Of a stretch of DNA of 64,000 nucleotides, positions 13,958 to 23,894 are shown one piece after another. The position numbers were made by a program, and so were the translations under genes. The notes under the pieces are model-generated. The model was not told the origin of the DNA, made no database searches, and saw only the letters and a list, made by a program, of their open reading frames with translations. Each line of letters opens with the position of its first letter. Position 1 is the stretch's first letter. Source of the DNA: Podospora bellae-mahoneyi. Taxonomy: Eukaryota; Ascomycota; Sordariomycetes; Sordariales; Podosporaceae. The stretch spans positions 1,178,001-1,242,000 of the forward strand of contig NC_085883.1 in NCBI RefSeq assembly GCF_035222275.1, read 5' to 3'.

Positions 13958-14706
13958 CTAAACGGCAATCCAGATAAGCATCAACACCACATCCAGCCCC
14001 TTGGCATCGCCATCCCACTTGTAGCTCCACATTCCATCCGTCTTCTCGTTCCAGTAACCGCCCGTCGCGCTGTGCATGCCCCGACGGCCAGCCTGCTTCT
14101 TCGCCGTGGCAGCAGCCTCGGCGTCGGTGGTGCCTGTACTTGTCGGCTTGTTGAGCTGGGAGGTTGGGACGACGTGCTGGACGATGGTGCTGTTGATGGC
14201 GAACTTGTACTGGGGGGATGAGGCGCCGGCGGGGGTGGCCTCGGACATTAGCGCCTTGAGGACTTTTTGCTGTTTGGCGGCATGTTAGCCATGTTGATAA
14301 AGTAAAACCGAGGTTGGTTGGTAGGTAGTTGGTACGTACGATAATGGTCTCATTCCATCCTGCGGTCTTGGGGTGCTCGTAAAACTCGACGTTCTCGAGA
14401 ACGCTGTTGCAGGCCTGTTTATCGCATTGGGTTTTGGTTAGTTCGGGTTGATCGTTCGCAAGGCTATCGCATCTTGGGGGTCGTAATGTTGGGGTGGTTT
14501 TTGCAGTTGGGAGGTAAATATCGTGAATCAAATATTCAGGGCGAGAAAGGAGTCAAACGGGAGGGTCGACGCACATCGGAAGCAATCTGCTCGAGACGCT
14601 TGAAGGGAATTGGCTATTTGTTGATAAGGTCAGTATTAAGGCATTCCGTGTCGCGGATAAATAAGAAGCCTGGGATAGGAAATCATACAGAGGTGGACTC
14701 AGCCAT
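13958..14706 (-). CDS. Dynein light chain, Tctex-1 family (DYNLT type)
   Basis: Light chain of cytoplasmic dynein that dimerises and binds the intermediate chain, helping cargo binding in retrograde transport. Four exons: 14689-14706, 14575-14613, 14340-14414, 13958-14269, giving 147 residues. The first exon codes for only six residues (MAESTS), so the start depends on the splice model; every junction is GT-AG and keeps frame. Tctex-1 landmarks: an N-terminal helix (RLEQIASDACNSVLENVEFY), the central stretch KFAINSTIVQHV before the core strands, and the closing ATGGYWNEKTDGMWSYKW and LDVVLMLIWIAV. A Thr/Ala-rich insert (PTSTGTTDAEAAATAKKQAG) lies where animal homologues have a short loop, which makes the protein longer than the usual 113 residues or so. 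Confidence 0.88.
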
Positions 14707-15538
14707 GTTGTCTGTTGAACTATTTATTATTATGGTTTGGGTGATTGCTTTTCGCGGGGCTGTTGTTGTGGTGCTTTGGAGATGCGGTGACAGTGGCTTG
14801 CTTGTTTGGGTTTCGTTTGGATGCCCGCGCTCCAAGAACCGTAGCGAATGGGGTACGTTGTGCCTGCGTGTTAGCCCCAAAGGTCAGAAGCTGCTGTCAA
14901 CAAAAATAATGGGATTAGACACAAAACCCAAGAAACACACTGCTGATTAGGATGCAAGATGTTAGGAATGATAGTATCTTGTAGTAATATTTACAGCTTG
15001 CGCAAGCGCCATTGTTTGATGACAATCTCAACCCAAACACTAGCTCTATTGAGGCTTGCCACCAAAGGCGCTCAAATATACGGATGTCACAGTTAACCCA
15101 ACGGCAGGTCGCACAGTATGTGGGGCACAGGACGTCCCCAGCCAATCATTAGGAAAGTCAGGAGGCAGCCAATCAGGGCTGGCCAGAAGTGCTATGACGC
15201 CAAGGAACACGAGCACTCTGCAGGATGCAAGATGCTCGGGGTGATCAGAGGCATAGCACGACGAGCACTCCGCAGGATGCAATATGCTAGGAGTGATCGG
15301 GGCCATAGCAGGGCGAACACCTCAGGGTCCCTAGGTCTTTATATACGGAGGAACTGGCTGATGTAGATAGACAGTTCCGCAGTATGCAATAGTTAGAAGT
15401 CACAATCGTTGGTATCTTAGCTATTGTGATTGAGACAAGCCATTTGTTGTACACTGTTTAGCTATACCGAACCAGGATTGTTCAGAAGTGCCTTCAACCA
15501 GTATCCCTTTCAGAGGTTCTGGATAGGAGTTCGTCATA
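14707..15538. other. Intergenic with degenerate repeats
   Basis: Contains the dynein light chain promoter and a set of decayed repeats; the clearest tandem pair is listed separately at 15211-15314. Related fragments containing GGATGCAAGATG or AGTATGCAATAG occur near 14950 and 15380. No gene seen. Confidence 0.5.
15211..15314. repeat. Imperfect 52-bp tandem duplication
   Basis: Two adjacent units starting at 15211 (GAGCACTCTGCAGGATGCAA) and 15263 (GAGCACTCCGCAGGATGCAA) run 52 bases each at about 80% identity. Most differences are transitions, which fits age or repeat-induced point mutation. Shorter related pieces lie near 14950 and 15380. Confidence 0.7.
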
Positions 15539-16074
15539 ACGGATAAGAAGGCAAATTCTCTAAATAAAAATCCAGAAAGTTGATTCAGGGAAAAAGCCGT
15601 GCCTACTACTTTATTATTTGCTTGAGCTATGATTAAGTACCTATAAACTCTCTATTCAAGCTAAATACATTATTTATTAAAGCTAGATAAAGCTAAAGCT
15701 ATATACTACCAACTTAAATTTATATATTACTTACAAATAACTTTATTTATTTATGTTAGTGCTGTATAGTGAATTGCGGGTAATTACTACTACTATATTT
15801 TGGATAGGTATCAATACTACCTATATATAATTTTATATATGAAAATGATCTTGTAAATAAAAAATAAAAGTGTACAATAAATAAGTAAGTAATTATAATT
15901 ATAAATAGTTAATTAAATACTAGTTAAGTGTGTAGTATGTAATCAAAGTTGCGAAAATGCGGCCGAAAAGCTATAATCCCTACTTATATAATAGCAGGTA
16001 AGTGGCAGGTGTAGCGTAAAATTGTATGTTAACTTTCTAGATTTTTATTTTAGAGAACTTGCCTTATCGTCCGT
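15539..16074. mobile_element. Non-autonomous TIR DNA transposon (MITE) with TA target duplication
   Basis: A 536-bp A/T-rich element. The left end (15539-15581) reads ACGGATAAGAAGGCAAATTC and on through TCTCTAAATAAAAATCCAGAAAGTT. The right end, on the reverse strand from 16074, reads ACGGACGATAAGGCAAGTTC and on through TCTCTAAAATAAAAATCTAGAAAGTT. The inverted repeats are about 43 bases at roughly 85-90% identity. Both ends are flanked by TA (15537-15538 and 16075-16076), the target duplication of Tc1/mariner/pogo-type elements. The interior has no open frame, is very rich in TpA and ends abruptly at the repeats, consistent with a non-autonomous copy altered by repeat-induced point mutation. 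Confidence 0.85.
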
Positions 16075-16220
16075 TATACTCAAGGCTCTCAACGGCTCTG
16101 TAAGAGGCTAGCCACAGCTCCATTATCCTCACCACTTTTGGAGAGCAGCATCAACTTTCAGCCTCGCCATTATTTTGGAGAGTCCAGATGGTCTGGGCGC
16201 TGCGCGGCAACAAGACTCAT

Positions 16221-16272
16221 CACGTGAGCCCTTCAACACCAACCACTCAATACCAGGGACCAGACCCACGTG
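16221..16272. promoter_or_regulatory. Two CACGTG boxes upstream of VTC1 (Pho4/NUC-1-type sites)
   Basis: CACGTG occurs at 16221-16226 and again at 16267-16272, about 270-320 bases before the VTC1 start codon. The second, read on the minus strand, is GCACGTGGG, which matches the high-affinity Pho4 core. In yeast VTC1 belongs to the phosphate regulon, and the Neurospora regulator NUC-1 binds CACGTG. Phosphate-starvation control of this gene is inferred. Confidence 0.6.
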
Positions 16273-16539
16273 CATTCGTGTTTCGGCTGCAAGCGTTGCG
16301 GGATCCTCTGACGTTGTGTCTCATTGATCAATATTGAAGCTTCAACCTCTGCGCCCCCAACTGGCACCATCTGGAGCACTTGCACTGCGGCGCAACAGCT
16401 TTTTCCAGTCAAAACAGCACCACCATACCAACCGGCTTAATCTCAACGGTATCGCCAAAACATCTCTTTAGATAATCGAGTTCATATCTATATACCACCA
16501 CCGTCCGAACGGATAATTATACACACAACCACCGTCGCC

Positions 16540-16995
16540 ATGTCCAGCCAACCACTCCTCCAAACCGCCCCAGGTTTGTCTCTCTCTCTCTCTATTTCAC
16601 CGCTACCAATTCTCAAAATCTAACTTCTCGCCCTAGGCAAGCGCATCGCCCTCCCCACCCGCGTCGAGCCAAAAGTCTTCTTCGCCAACGAGCGCACCTT
16701 CCTCTCATGGCTCAACTTCACCGTCATCCTCGGTGCCCTCGCCATCGGCATGCTCAACTTTGGTGACCGCCCCGCCTTCATCTCCGCCTTCTTGTTCACC
16801 GGCGTGGCGATGGCGACCATGATTTATGCCCTGATAACGTACCACTGGCGAGCAAAGTCTATACGGATGAGGGGGCAGGCCGGGTTCGACGACAGGTTTG
16901 GCCCCACGTTTTTGGCGATTATTCTGCTGCTGGCGGTGGTGGTCAACTTTGTGTTGAGGATCACGTACTCGCATCAGGAGGGGGAGAAGCCTTGA
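16540..16995 (+). CDS. VTC1: Vacuolar transporter chaperone subunit 1 (VTC1, polyphosphate polymerase complex)
   Basis: Small membrane subunit of the vacuolar VTC complex, which makes polyphosphate from ATP and passes it into the vacuole. Two exons, 16540-16573 and 16637-16995, give 130 residues, matching yeast Vtc1 (129). The 63-bp intron has a GTTTGT donor, a CT microsatellite, a CTAAC-like branch site and a CTAG acceptor. The hallmark [19 protein letters not shown] appears at residues 20-38. Three hydrophobic helices follow: [14 protein letters not shown], then [20 protein letters not shown], then [18 protein letters not shown]. There is no SPX domain, as expected for the Vtc1 subunit. Two CACGTG motifs upstream suggest phosphate regulation. 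It is convergent with the Alba-domain gene. Confidence 0.96.
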
Positions 16996-17631
16996 GTTGG
17001 AAGAGGTGGTCTTTTTGGGATGGAGAGTAAAGGGAGGGAATTGTGTGGGGTGTGGGGTGAGGGGAGGGAACGGTGGTGTTGAGAAGAAGGCTCGGGCCGT
17101 ACTGGCATTCGCTCTTGTGGCTTGGGATCGGTGTAGCAACAACGGAATGATATCTTACTGGGCCTGTTGCGTGAATTTGGACTAGTATTCGCATGGCATT
17201 GTATAGCATTGCATTGGCTGCATGGTAGTTGGGTGTCTTGGTATAGATTGTATATGAGAGACGCGGCGCATTTTTTTTCTATCAACATTTCAATTGATAT
17301 AGTTGGAGTTTCGTAGGAGGCCACAATTTCATGAGGCCAATGGGAATAATATTCACAGCTCCAGTAACCTGAGGTTGGTTCTCGCGCTGTTGCTGCCTAT
17401 TCTACAGAAGTCATACATGCAACCCTTGTCTTCTAAGAGGGGAAAAAAAAAAGAAAGAAAAAAGCCCAGATCCTGTAGTGGCAGACCCTTCTGCCCGCGA
17501 AATAATGCCGGGTATCATAAAATATTGCCAAACGCCGTGACATTCAAAAGACCATGCCGTTGACGCCTCGCCATGAACACTCTATCCACATAGACCGATT
17601 TATGCTTGGCCCAAAGTGACCTCCTAACCTC
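16996..17631. other. Convergent intergenic region
   Basis: Shared 3' flank of VTC1 (plus) and the Alba-domain gene (minus). It holds only short frames and an A-rich stretch at about 17440-17465; I see nothing else. Confidence 0.5.
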
Positions 17632-18543
17632 CTAACGAGCCATACCATCCTTCCTGCACCGGATATCATCGATAGTTTGCTCATTTGTTTGAGCGCCCAC
17701 GTTTGCCAAGACCCTGAGCTCCTCCAATGGAACCCTCGATAAGAGAACCGTCATATGCGCCTTGTATTTTGGTTTGGCCGGGTCGACAGCCTGCTCTTGA
17801 ATGATGGGTCTCATTGACTCAAAGTACACCTCCTCCGCAGCACCACCCTCAGCATTGCCCTGGTGACCGTCTCCCTCGCCCTCCACATCCATGTGTGTCT
17901 CCTCCACTATCGAGGGGAAATCGTCGGCTGCCTTCTGCATCCGAGGGTCGTCGTACACCACCGTCTCGCTCAGGATGTTGTACTGGTACCACTTTTGCTC
18001 TGACTCGCCAATTCGCCTCCTGATCAGTTCCGCAATGGAGATAAGCTTGTTGGAGCTGGTCGACTTGGCGCAAAGAAGCACCACGCCGGGAAGGACTGTG
18101 TCGTCCCAGGCGCTGAACCGGCCGAGGTGCTGGAAGGCCTTATCGACGTGCTTGGATATGCTCGTGGAGGGGATGACGCTCATGGCTTTGACTTCGTATT
18201 TGGGGACGATTCTCTCGAGGACAGGGTTGTAGATCTGAGCGAAGGGGCTTGCATTTTGTGGGTTTGTTGATGACGAAGGTGGGGAAGCTTGTGTTTGTGA
18301 CTGGATATTGTGGGATGAGCGTCCTTCTAGTCGGCCGGTACCGGTTCGCTTCTTTTTCGAGGAGGGGGCATTGGTATCGTCGCTGTGGAATTTGCGCTTT
18401 CCAGGCAGCGCTGCTGACTGTGGACGCATGGTATCTTGTGGACTCTGTGTGGATGGGAAGGCTTGCAGTGCGGCCATATGCTTGTATGGGTGGGTGGAAG
18501 GGGTGGTATCGGGTCTGACAGTTGCTGGTGAAATGTTGCGCAA
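17632..18543 (-). CDS. Alba-domain nucleic-acid-binding protein
   Basis: Single exon, 303 residues. The first 95 residues or so are disordered, with a basic stretch (GKRKFHSDD and SSKKKRTGTG) that could be a nuclear localisation signal. The Alba-like fold begins near residue 117 with YEVKAMSVIPSTSISKHVDK and continues through AFQHLGRF, LPGVVLLCAKSTSSNKLISI and AELIRRRIGESEQKWYQYNI. The lysine/serine-rich loop and the closing WYQYNILSETV strand are typical. An acidic linker then leads to a C-terminal block (KAHMTVLLSRVPLEELRVLA). Alba proteins bind RNA or DNA and include RNase P/MRP subunits (Rpp20/Rpp25, Pop6/Pop7); which of these roles applies is unknown. The start is chosen as the first Met; another in-frame Met lies at 18477. 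Confidence 0.72.
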   Translation of the reverse strand: MRNISPATVRPDTTPSTHPYKHMAALQAFPSTQSPQDTMRPQSAALPGKRKFHSDDTNAPSSKKKRTGTGRLEGRSSHNIQSQTQASPPSSSTNPQNASPFAQIYNPVLERIVPKYEVKAMSVIPSTSISKHVDKAFQHLGRFSAWDDTVLPGVVLLCAKSTSSNKLISIAELIRRRIGESEQKWYQYNILSETVVYDDPRMQKAADDFPSIVEETHMDVEGEGDGHQGNAEGGAAEEVYFESMRPIIQEQAVDPAKPKYKAHMTVLLSRVPLEELRVLANVGAQTNEQTIDDIRCRKDGMAR

Positions 18544-20823
18544 AGAATTGGATTGTTGTGTAGTTGATAGAAGGCTGCAGTTGAGGCTGGCCGTTGCTCA
18601 GGAAATCCAATGCCACACGCCGCTCGGTCATTATTTGACGCGTAAAACACTGTGGGGTTGACAGGTCATTATCGATAAGATTGATAAGACTTGCCATCAA
18701 AGAAGAGGCAGGAGCAGAAGTCAACGCGCACAGCTATCAATGCGATCTTCTGAATTTGTTCAGAACAAGAGCCATCTTGACCTATTGTGGATTTATTTAG
18801 GAGCCTTCAGTTCTGTCTCGATGGTCATCTTATTCTCAGCGAGTGCAAGGTCTCAGGTAGACACGACCTTATGATCAGACGACAACAGCAACACAAACAA
18901 AAGATATCCGTATCGATATTCCAATGCAGGAAGGAGCAACCAGAAGTATTCAATCGGGGTATTCTTGAAGACCTGAAGAGCTGCCGCAAGACAGAAGGCC
19001 GAGGCTATCAGCTGCCAGCTCGACTCCTCTCATATGTGTTAGTGCTCTGCACCTGTTGTGAAAGGCTGCATAATTTCGAGTGTCGAGATTGGGTCCTAAC
19101 AGTTTGCTCCATCCAGTCTCCATCAAACCCAGCCAGCCTTGCGAGTGACATGTTGCTGGTTGGGGGCCCAAGCTCCAGTGTCAGCGGGCCCACACCTGTG
19201 TTCCTAGCGTTGATAAGCACACTCCCCAAAACATATGCATATAACGGGTTTCCAGCTCTAGCATAACATATGCAGCTACCCACATCAGCCAACCTTAATG
19301 CACGATGAGGGTCGAAACAACTCAGGTTTCGGCCCGGACAACTCCTCTTGAGGCGTCATGCGATGTGTCCACTGACGACATCTTCAAACTTTGCGATACA
19401 AGTGTGCTGGTGGTGTTTTACGGTGCAACTTTGGAGTTGATATTAGCAAACACGAGGTGGGAGAAATGCATTCATAAAAACAGAGTCGCAATGCCATCGC
19501 ACATGACGGAACACAGCAATCTGTGTAATACATATGCCCAGCCAACTGTAATTACAGTACGGATCTCTCTGCCTCCTGAATGGGACCTATCACATCAAGG
19601 GATGGCTCGTTATTCCTGGATCCGATAACAACTGGCCCCCGAGATGTATGCGAGAGCTCGCACACCACCTTGTTAGTAGCTTGCGTGGCGCACTGCCCTC
19701 CCTCGCACTGTGCAGCTCGATGGGCAAGCTTCAAGGCTCCAGACCAGCTTAGCTTTGCTCCCAACGCTCCAGTTTTCGTGGAGAAAGGCATCTGGCAGAT
19801 GGGGAAGGCTCGTAGCGGTGAAAGAGATGCGAGGGACCACGTCAGAGTGTGCTGTCATCTCCTAGTCGCCTGTCTACACCGTGTTTTTGTTATCGCCGAC
19901 CGTTGTGACGTTTCTCGCTGCCATGTCTGCGTCTTCAAGATCTGGGGCTTGGCGTGGTCTCTGTTCGGCACCAGCGCCGCTCTGTTGCGTCTTCCTGGAG
20001 CCTTCGCGCTGCTTCCTTTCCTGGCTGTGAAGCTGCACACAGCTCATGCAAGACAAGGCGCCCCGCTCTGCCCCCTATGGTGCTGCGTGGTGCCAGCCAA
20101 TCACATGACACAAACCGAGGAAGGGGGGTGGTGGTCCGGGCGTGCGTTTGTGACTAGGCCCCTGTCCCCTTGCATCCACTTTTGCCTCTCTGATCCAACT
20201 TCCAAACAATTTCCCCCTTGGGTGCAGTGTCTCCCCTTACAACCCGCGTGACAGCGCCCATCACCCCCCAACTCTCTCCATTATCTCGCAACAACCTCAA
20301 GCTTCCCAGCTGAACCACGCAAAAACCTCCTCGAAAAACGCATCGCGACCCAAACCTTGTTGCGTTTTTGATTCGCGCACTCATTTCGCTGCATCTTTTT
20401 TTGAACAAAGTCTCTCCTTTCTGCTCCCAACAGACTGTCCGCGACGCTTTAACTAGCTTTCGCGCGCATCACACCTCGCTGTTGACGAGCACTTTCATTC
20501 CAGCCATCGCAAGGCAATCGCGACACTTGCGCAAGCTCCAGAGCGAGGGTGGCGCCAGCAGTTTGCCTCTGGTCTGACCCTGTTTCCCGGCCGCCTCTCA
20601 GGCCTCGCCCACTGCACACCCCAAGTCAACCCACGGACCACCTGCAAGCGACCTCGGAGGTTACGTCAGCCTTGCTCCGACGACCAATCACCGTCTCTGG
20701 CCCACGCTTCAACCACTTCTGTCTCGGCCGCTGCTGCCTGCCTTGCGACACGCCATCGATAAAGAAGAGTCAAGACGTGTTGGTGCCGCCTTCTCTTTCT
20801 CCGCCGTCACTGTCTTTTGACAC
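18544..20823. other. Intergenic, likely long promoter and leader
   Basis: About 2.3 kb between diverging genes (Alba-domain minus, Ahc1-like plus). The right part, from about 20100, is pyrimidine-rich and probably forms the leader of the Ahc1-like gene. CCAAT pentamers occur at about 20096 and 20684. A 223-codon plus-strand frame at 19580-20251 has no recognisable domain and is not called. Confidence 0.5.
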
Positions 20824-22770
20824 ATGCAGGCTCTTGTCCAGGAATCGCCCATGTTTCGCTTTTGGTCCAACGACCCAAGGGGAAGCAACAAGACAGTAGA
20901 AGATGGTCACCTGCTATCAACGTGTCCCGGTTCCGCTGTGAATGCTCCCGGCGCATCCTCTGAGGAACCTCTCACACCCATCTCACCCAAAAGGCGCCGA
21001 CCGAGCTTTGTCGATACCACCGCCTGCCCAACAGCCAAGCGCATCAAGACGGAAGAGCATCCCGGTGGTCTGCCGTCGCCCACCTCGGCATGCGCCGATA
21101 ACGAGGACAAGAACATGCTGCGCGGGTCCAGCAAGAGTTCCAACCTCGAGCGTGCCAAGGATGCGATCCAGTACCAGTTCGGGCTCGAGATCCTCCTCAA
21201 GCACGACGAGCTTCGACTCATCGACCAGGAGTTGGCCAAGTGCCAGATTGCGCTCGAGCAACTCCGCCGGTGTCACCTGATTCCCTATCCTGTCCAATGT
21301 CCGACTCCCAGCCAGATGCTGGAGATTAGCAGCGGAAAGGGCCCTGTGCTTCAACCAAAAGCCGGTCAACCCGTACCCAAATGGGCGCCGCCTTTTGGTG
21401 TTGTCGACGGTCCTTATGCCCGTCATTATGCTAAGTGGCTTATCCCCGATCCCATGTTTGATGGCATTCAGCCCGAGGCCCCCGGCCTTACAGAGACTGG
21501 CCGGGCTAGAAATGTCACGGCGGAAGGTAGGGCGACGAGGAACAGCATGTCGGATGCGGGCAGCTTTGGCAAGCAACGCCCTGCCCGTGGAAACGCAGGC
21601 CAGAGGCTCAATGCCCTATCCAGTGGATACCCTCCGGTCAAAGACAAGCAATCCCCGTGCACTGTCAAGCGTTCTGATGGCCTTACGGTCAAGTTGGTGT
21701 GCATCGACTGCCACAGATGGGACTTTTCAAGCACCCAAGGCTTCATCAACCACTGTCGTATTGCTCACAGACGGGATTTCAAGAGCCACGAGGAAGCCGC
21801 TGTTCATTGTGGTCACCCTATCGAGGTCGATGACAGCGGAGTCATCATTGCCGATGAGAACAAGGGCCCTGCGCCCACGCCCTCCGTTCCCTCTGGATTG
21901 ATCCATCCCCTGGCCCGTAAGGAGTCTATTTCTGACCAGCAGGCTTACAAAAACATCCTTGCTCGCATCAACGCTTCGCTGGAGCTTTACCATGCCGGGA
22001 AGCTGCCCAATGTTAAGTGCATACCCCGTGCTCGCAAGCCGTCAGGGTCTAATGCCGCCGGGTCGTCCTCTGCTGGTTTCGTTGCTTCTTCCGATGCGCC
22101 TTATCTGTCCCAGCTGATGCAGAAGAAGAAGTTGAGTGGTAACCTGAAGGATGAGTTGAACGAGGCCAAGGTCAAGATGGATTGGGATATGCTCTCTCCT
22201 GGCGAGGACTCTGATATGGATTTGTGTTCTGGATCGGATCGTGCTGCAACATCAAACAAGGTTTCCGGCTCAGTTGCGCGGACGCCTGCTGTTATGCGGA
22301 TGCCGGCACGCTCTGCTGTGTCTCCCTCCCAGCCACCGGTTGTTCCCCGCCCCGCCAGTAGCAAGAGTCAGGCTTTGGCTGCCGCCGCTGGTGCTGATGC
22401 CGAACTTGATGCCGACTCGCCAGAGACCCCGAGCTATGATGATGAAATGGATGTGGAACTGAGCCCCAACACCATGGCCAGCAACAATGCGCCTTCTTTG
22501 GTTAGTGACGATGGAGAATATGACGACTCGGACGATGCTGCTTCCGACAGTAGCGATGCCATGGAGATCGAGTCGGTCTCTGATGTCGCCGAGATCAACC
22601 TTGAGGAGGACGTGGATGTTCGTGACAGTGCTCCGCGGCCCATCCAACACTGCCGCAAAATAAACAACACAGACAAACTGAAAAAAGATGAGAACAGGCA
22701 TGTGACCTTTGTCAGTCCAGGTCCTGTTCCTAAAGCCAACACCAAGGGGAGGCGGAAGCAAAAAATGTAG
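20824..22770 (+). CDS. Ahc1-like protein with atypical C2H2 zinc finger (ADA histone acetyltransferase complex component)
   Basis: Single exon, 648 residues from 20824; a second in-frame Met at 20851 is an equally good start. Two conserved blocks can be seen. The first is a helical segment at about residues 115-160 (IQYQFGLEILLKHDELRLID, then QELAKCQIALEQLRRC). The second is a zinc-finger-like module at about 285-335 (VCIDCHRWDFSSTQGFINHC, then RIAHRRDFKSHEEAAVHCGH). This combination is characteristic of fungal Ahc1-type proteins, the component that anchors Ada2/Ada3/Gcn5 in the yeast ADA complex. The rest is Ser/Pro-rich, with acidic stretches (DDGEYDDSDDAASDSSD) and a basic C-terminus (TKGRRKQKM) that could serve nuclear entry. 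Assignment rests on my recall of the finger motif, so role in ADA is inferred. Confidence 0.75.
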   Translation: MQALVQESPMFRFWSNDPRGSNKTVEDGHLLSTCPGSAVNAPGASSEEPLTPISPKRRRPSFVDTTACPTAKRIKTEEHPGGLPSPTSACADNEDKNMLRGSSKSSNLERAKDAIQYQFGLEILLKHDELRLIDQELAKCQIALEQLRRCHLIPYPVQCPTPSQMLEISSGKGPVLQPKAGQPVPKWAPPFGVVDGPYARHYAKWLIPDPMFDGIQPEAPGLTETGRARNVTAEGRATRNSMSDAGSFGKQRPARGNAGQRLNALSSGYPPVKDKQSPCTVKRSDGLTVKLVCIDCHRWDFSSTQGFINHCRIAHRRDFKSHEEAAVHCGHPIEVDDSGVIIADENKGPAPTPSVPSGLIHPLARKESISDQQAYKNILARINASLELYHAGKLPNVKCIPRARKPSGSNAAGSSSAGFVASSDAPYLSQLMQKKKLSGNLKDELNEAKVKMDWDMLSPGEDSDMDLCSGSDRAATSNKVSGSVARTPAVMRMPARSAVSPSQPPVVPRPASSKSQALAAAAGADAELDADSPETPSYDDEMDVELSPNTMASNNAPSLVSDDGEYDDSDDAASDSSDAMEIESVSDVAEINLEEDVDVRDSAPRPIQHCRKINNTDKLKKDENRHVTFVSPGPVPKANTKGRRKQKM

Positions 22771-23894
22771 AATTATAATGGGTCACCAACCGCTGGATGG
22801 ATCTGACCACCGCGGCTAACGCTTCTTACCGCTCGACTTACACCTTATACGACACTTTAATGAATTTTTGTTTTGGAGCCCGGGAATGGTTGCCACGGCG
22901 CAACCTTCACCATGCTCTCTTGGATTTTTTCTTACGCCAACCTTTACCCTCCTCAAAAACGAATACAACAAATGGGGGTTCTTCAGCACTTGTAGTCTTT
23001 TTTAGTATCGACGATGGGAAGACGGTTCTGATTCTATTTTATGTATGAGCGGGCGCATGGGGATGCTTTATTGTTTTTTTATGGCAACGGTGGCGGCTGT
23101 TTTTATTTTTGGTTTAGGGGGTTAACGACGGGCCAAGAAGTACGATATCCGGTGTTCATCTTTGTATCTTTCTTCTTCCTCGGATACGGAGGGGAGGGGA
23201 TCGGGGTGGCAAGTTTTTGTTTTATACTGGCGAGTTTGGCTTTCGAAAGACTTTTCCTCTGCCTGGCGAAAAAAAAGACCGAAGAAGAGCTGGGAGGGAA
23301 GATGACGAGGTTGGGAGGAGCGGGATAAAACAAAATGGTTAGCTAACCTTGCGGTCAAGACTGGGTTGACTGAGAAAGACAAATGGTTTCTCTTCATTTT
23401 TGCTGTGTTGTTCTGTGTGTCGTGCGTGTTGTTTCTGCCCAAGTCAGTGAAGTTTGCAAATGTGTGTTGTAGTTCAGTGAGAGATAATCTACTGGTTGCT
23501 ATGTTATATCGGCAAGCTTTACGAGCATTTCGTGAAGAAGGTAATGTTTCATAGCATAAAACTGCCGGCCAAGTATATATAGCTTCTAACAACTCATTGT
23601 CACCAGTGTCATCACCAAATGTTTACTCTTGCTCCGTTCAAAAACTACATAAACAAAATAAGTAGGCAGTGCCAGACTGCCTCAACACACTTCCAAACTC
23701 GCCCCCGAACGGCTTTCCCGCATAACATATTGCCATCAACCGAGCGCAAGCATCAATCTAGCTAATTGGATGATGAGGAACAGCCTCTGTGGTTTGAGCG
23801 GAGTGGTGGTTGGTGAACATGCCGATGACCGTCAAAGTCCAGATACCCTCGAACCACCATCCACCATAGATGGGTTAGGTGACATCCCCCACCG
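22771..23894. other. Intergenic, no gene seen
   Basis: 3' flank of the Ahc1-like gene, T-rich, with short frames only. It also borders the decayed coiled-coil gene on its right. Confidence 0.5.

Noticed and set aside
19580-20251. 223-codon plus-strand open frame
   Set aside because: Cys/His-rich by chance composition, overlapped by minus-strand frames, no domain, and lies upstream of the Ahc1-like gene.
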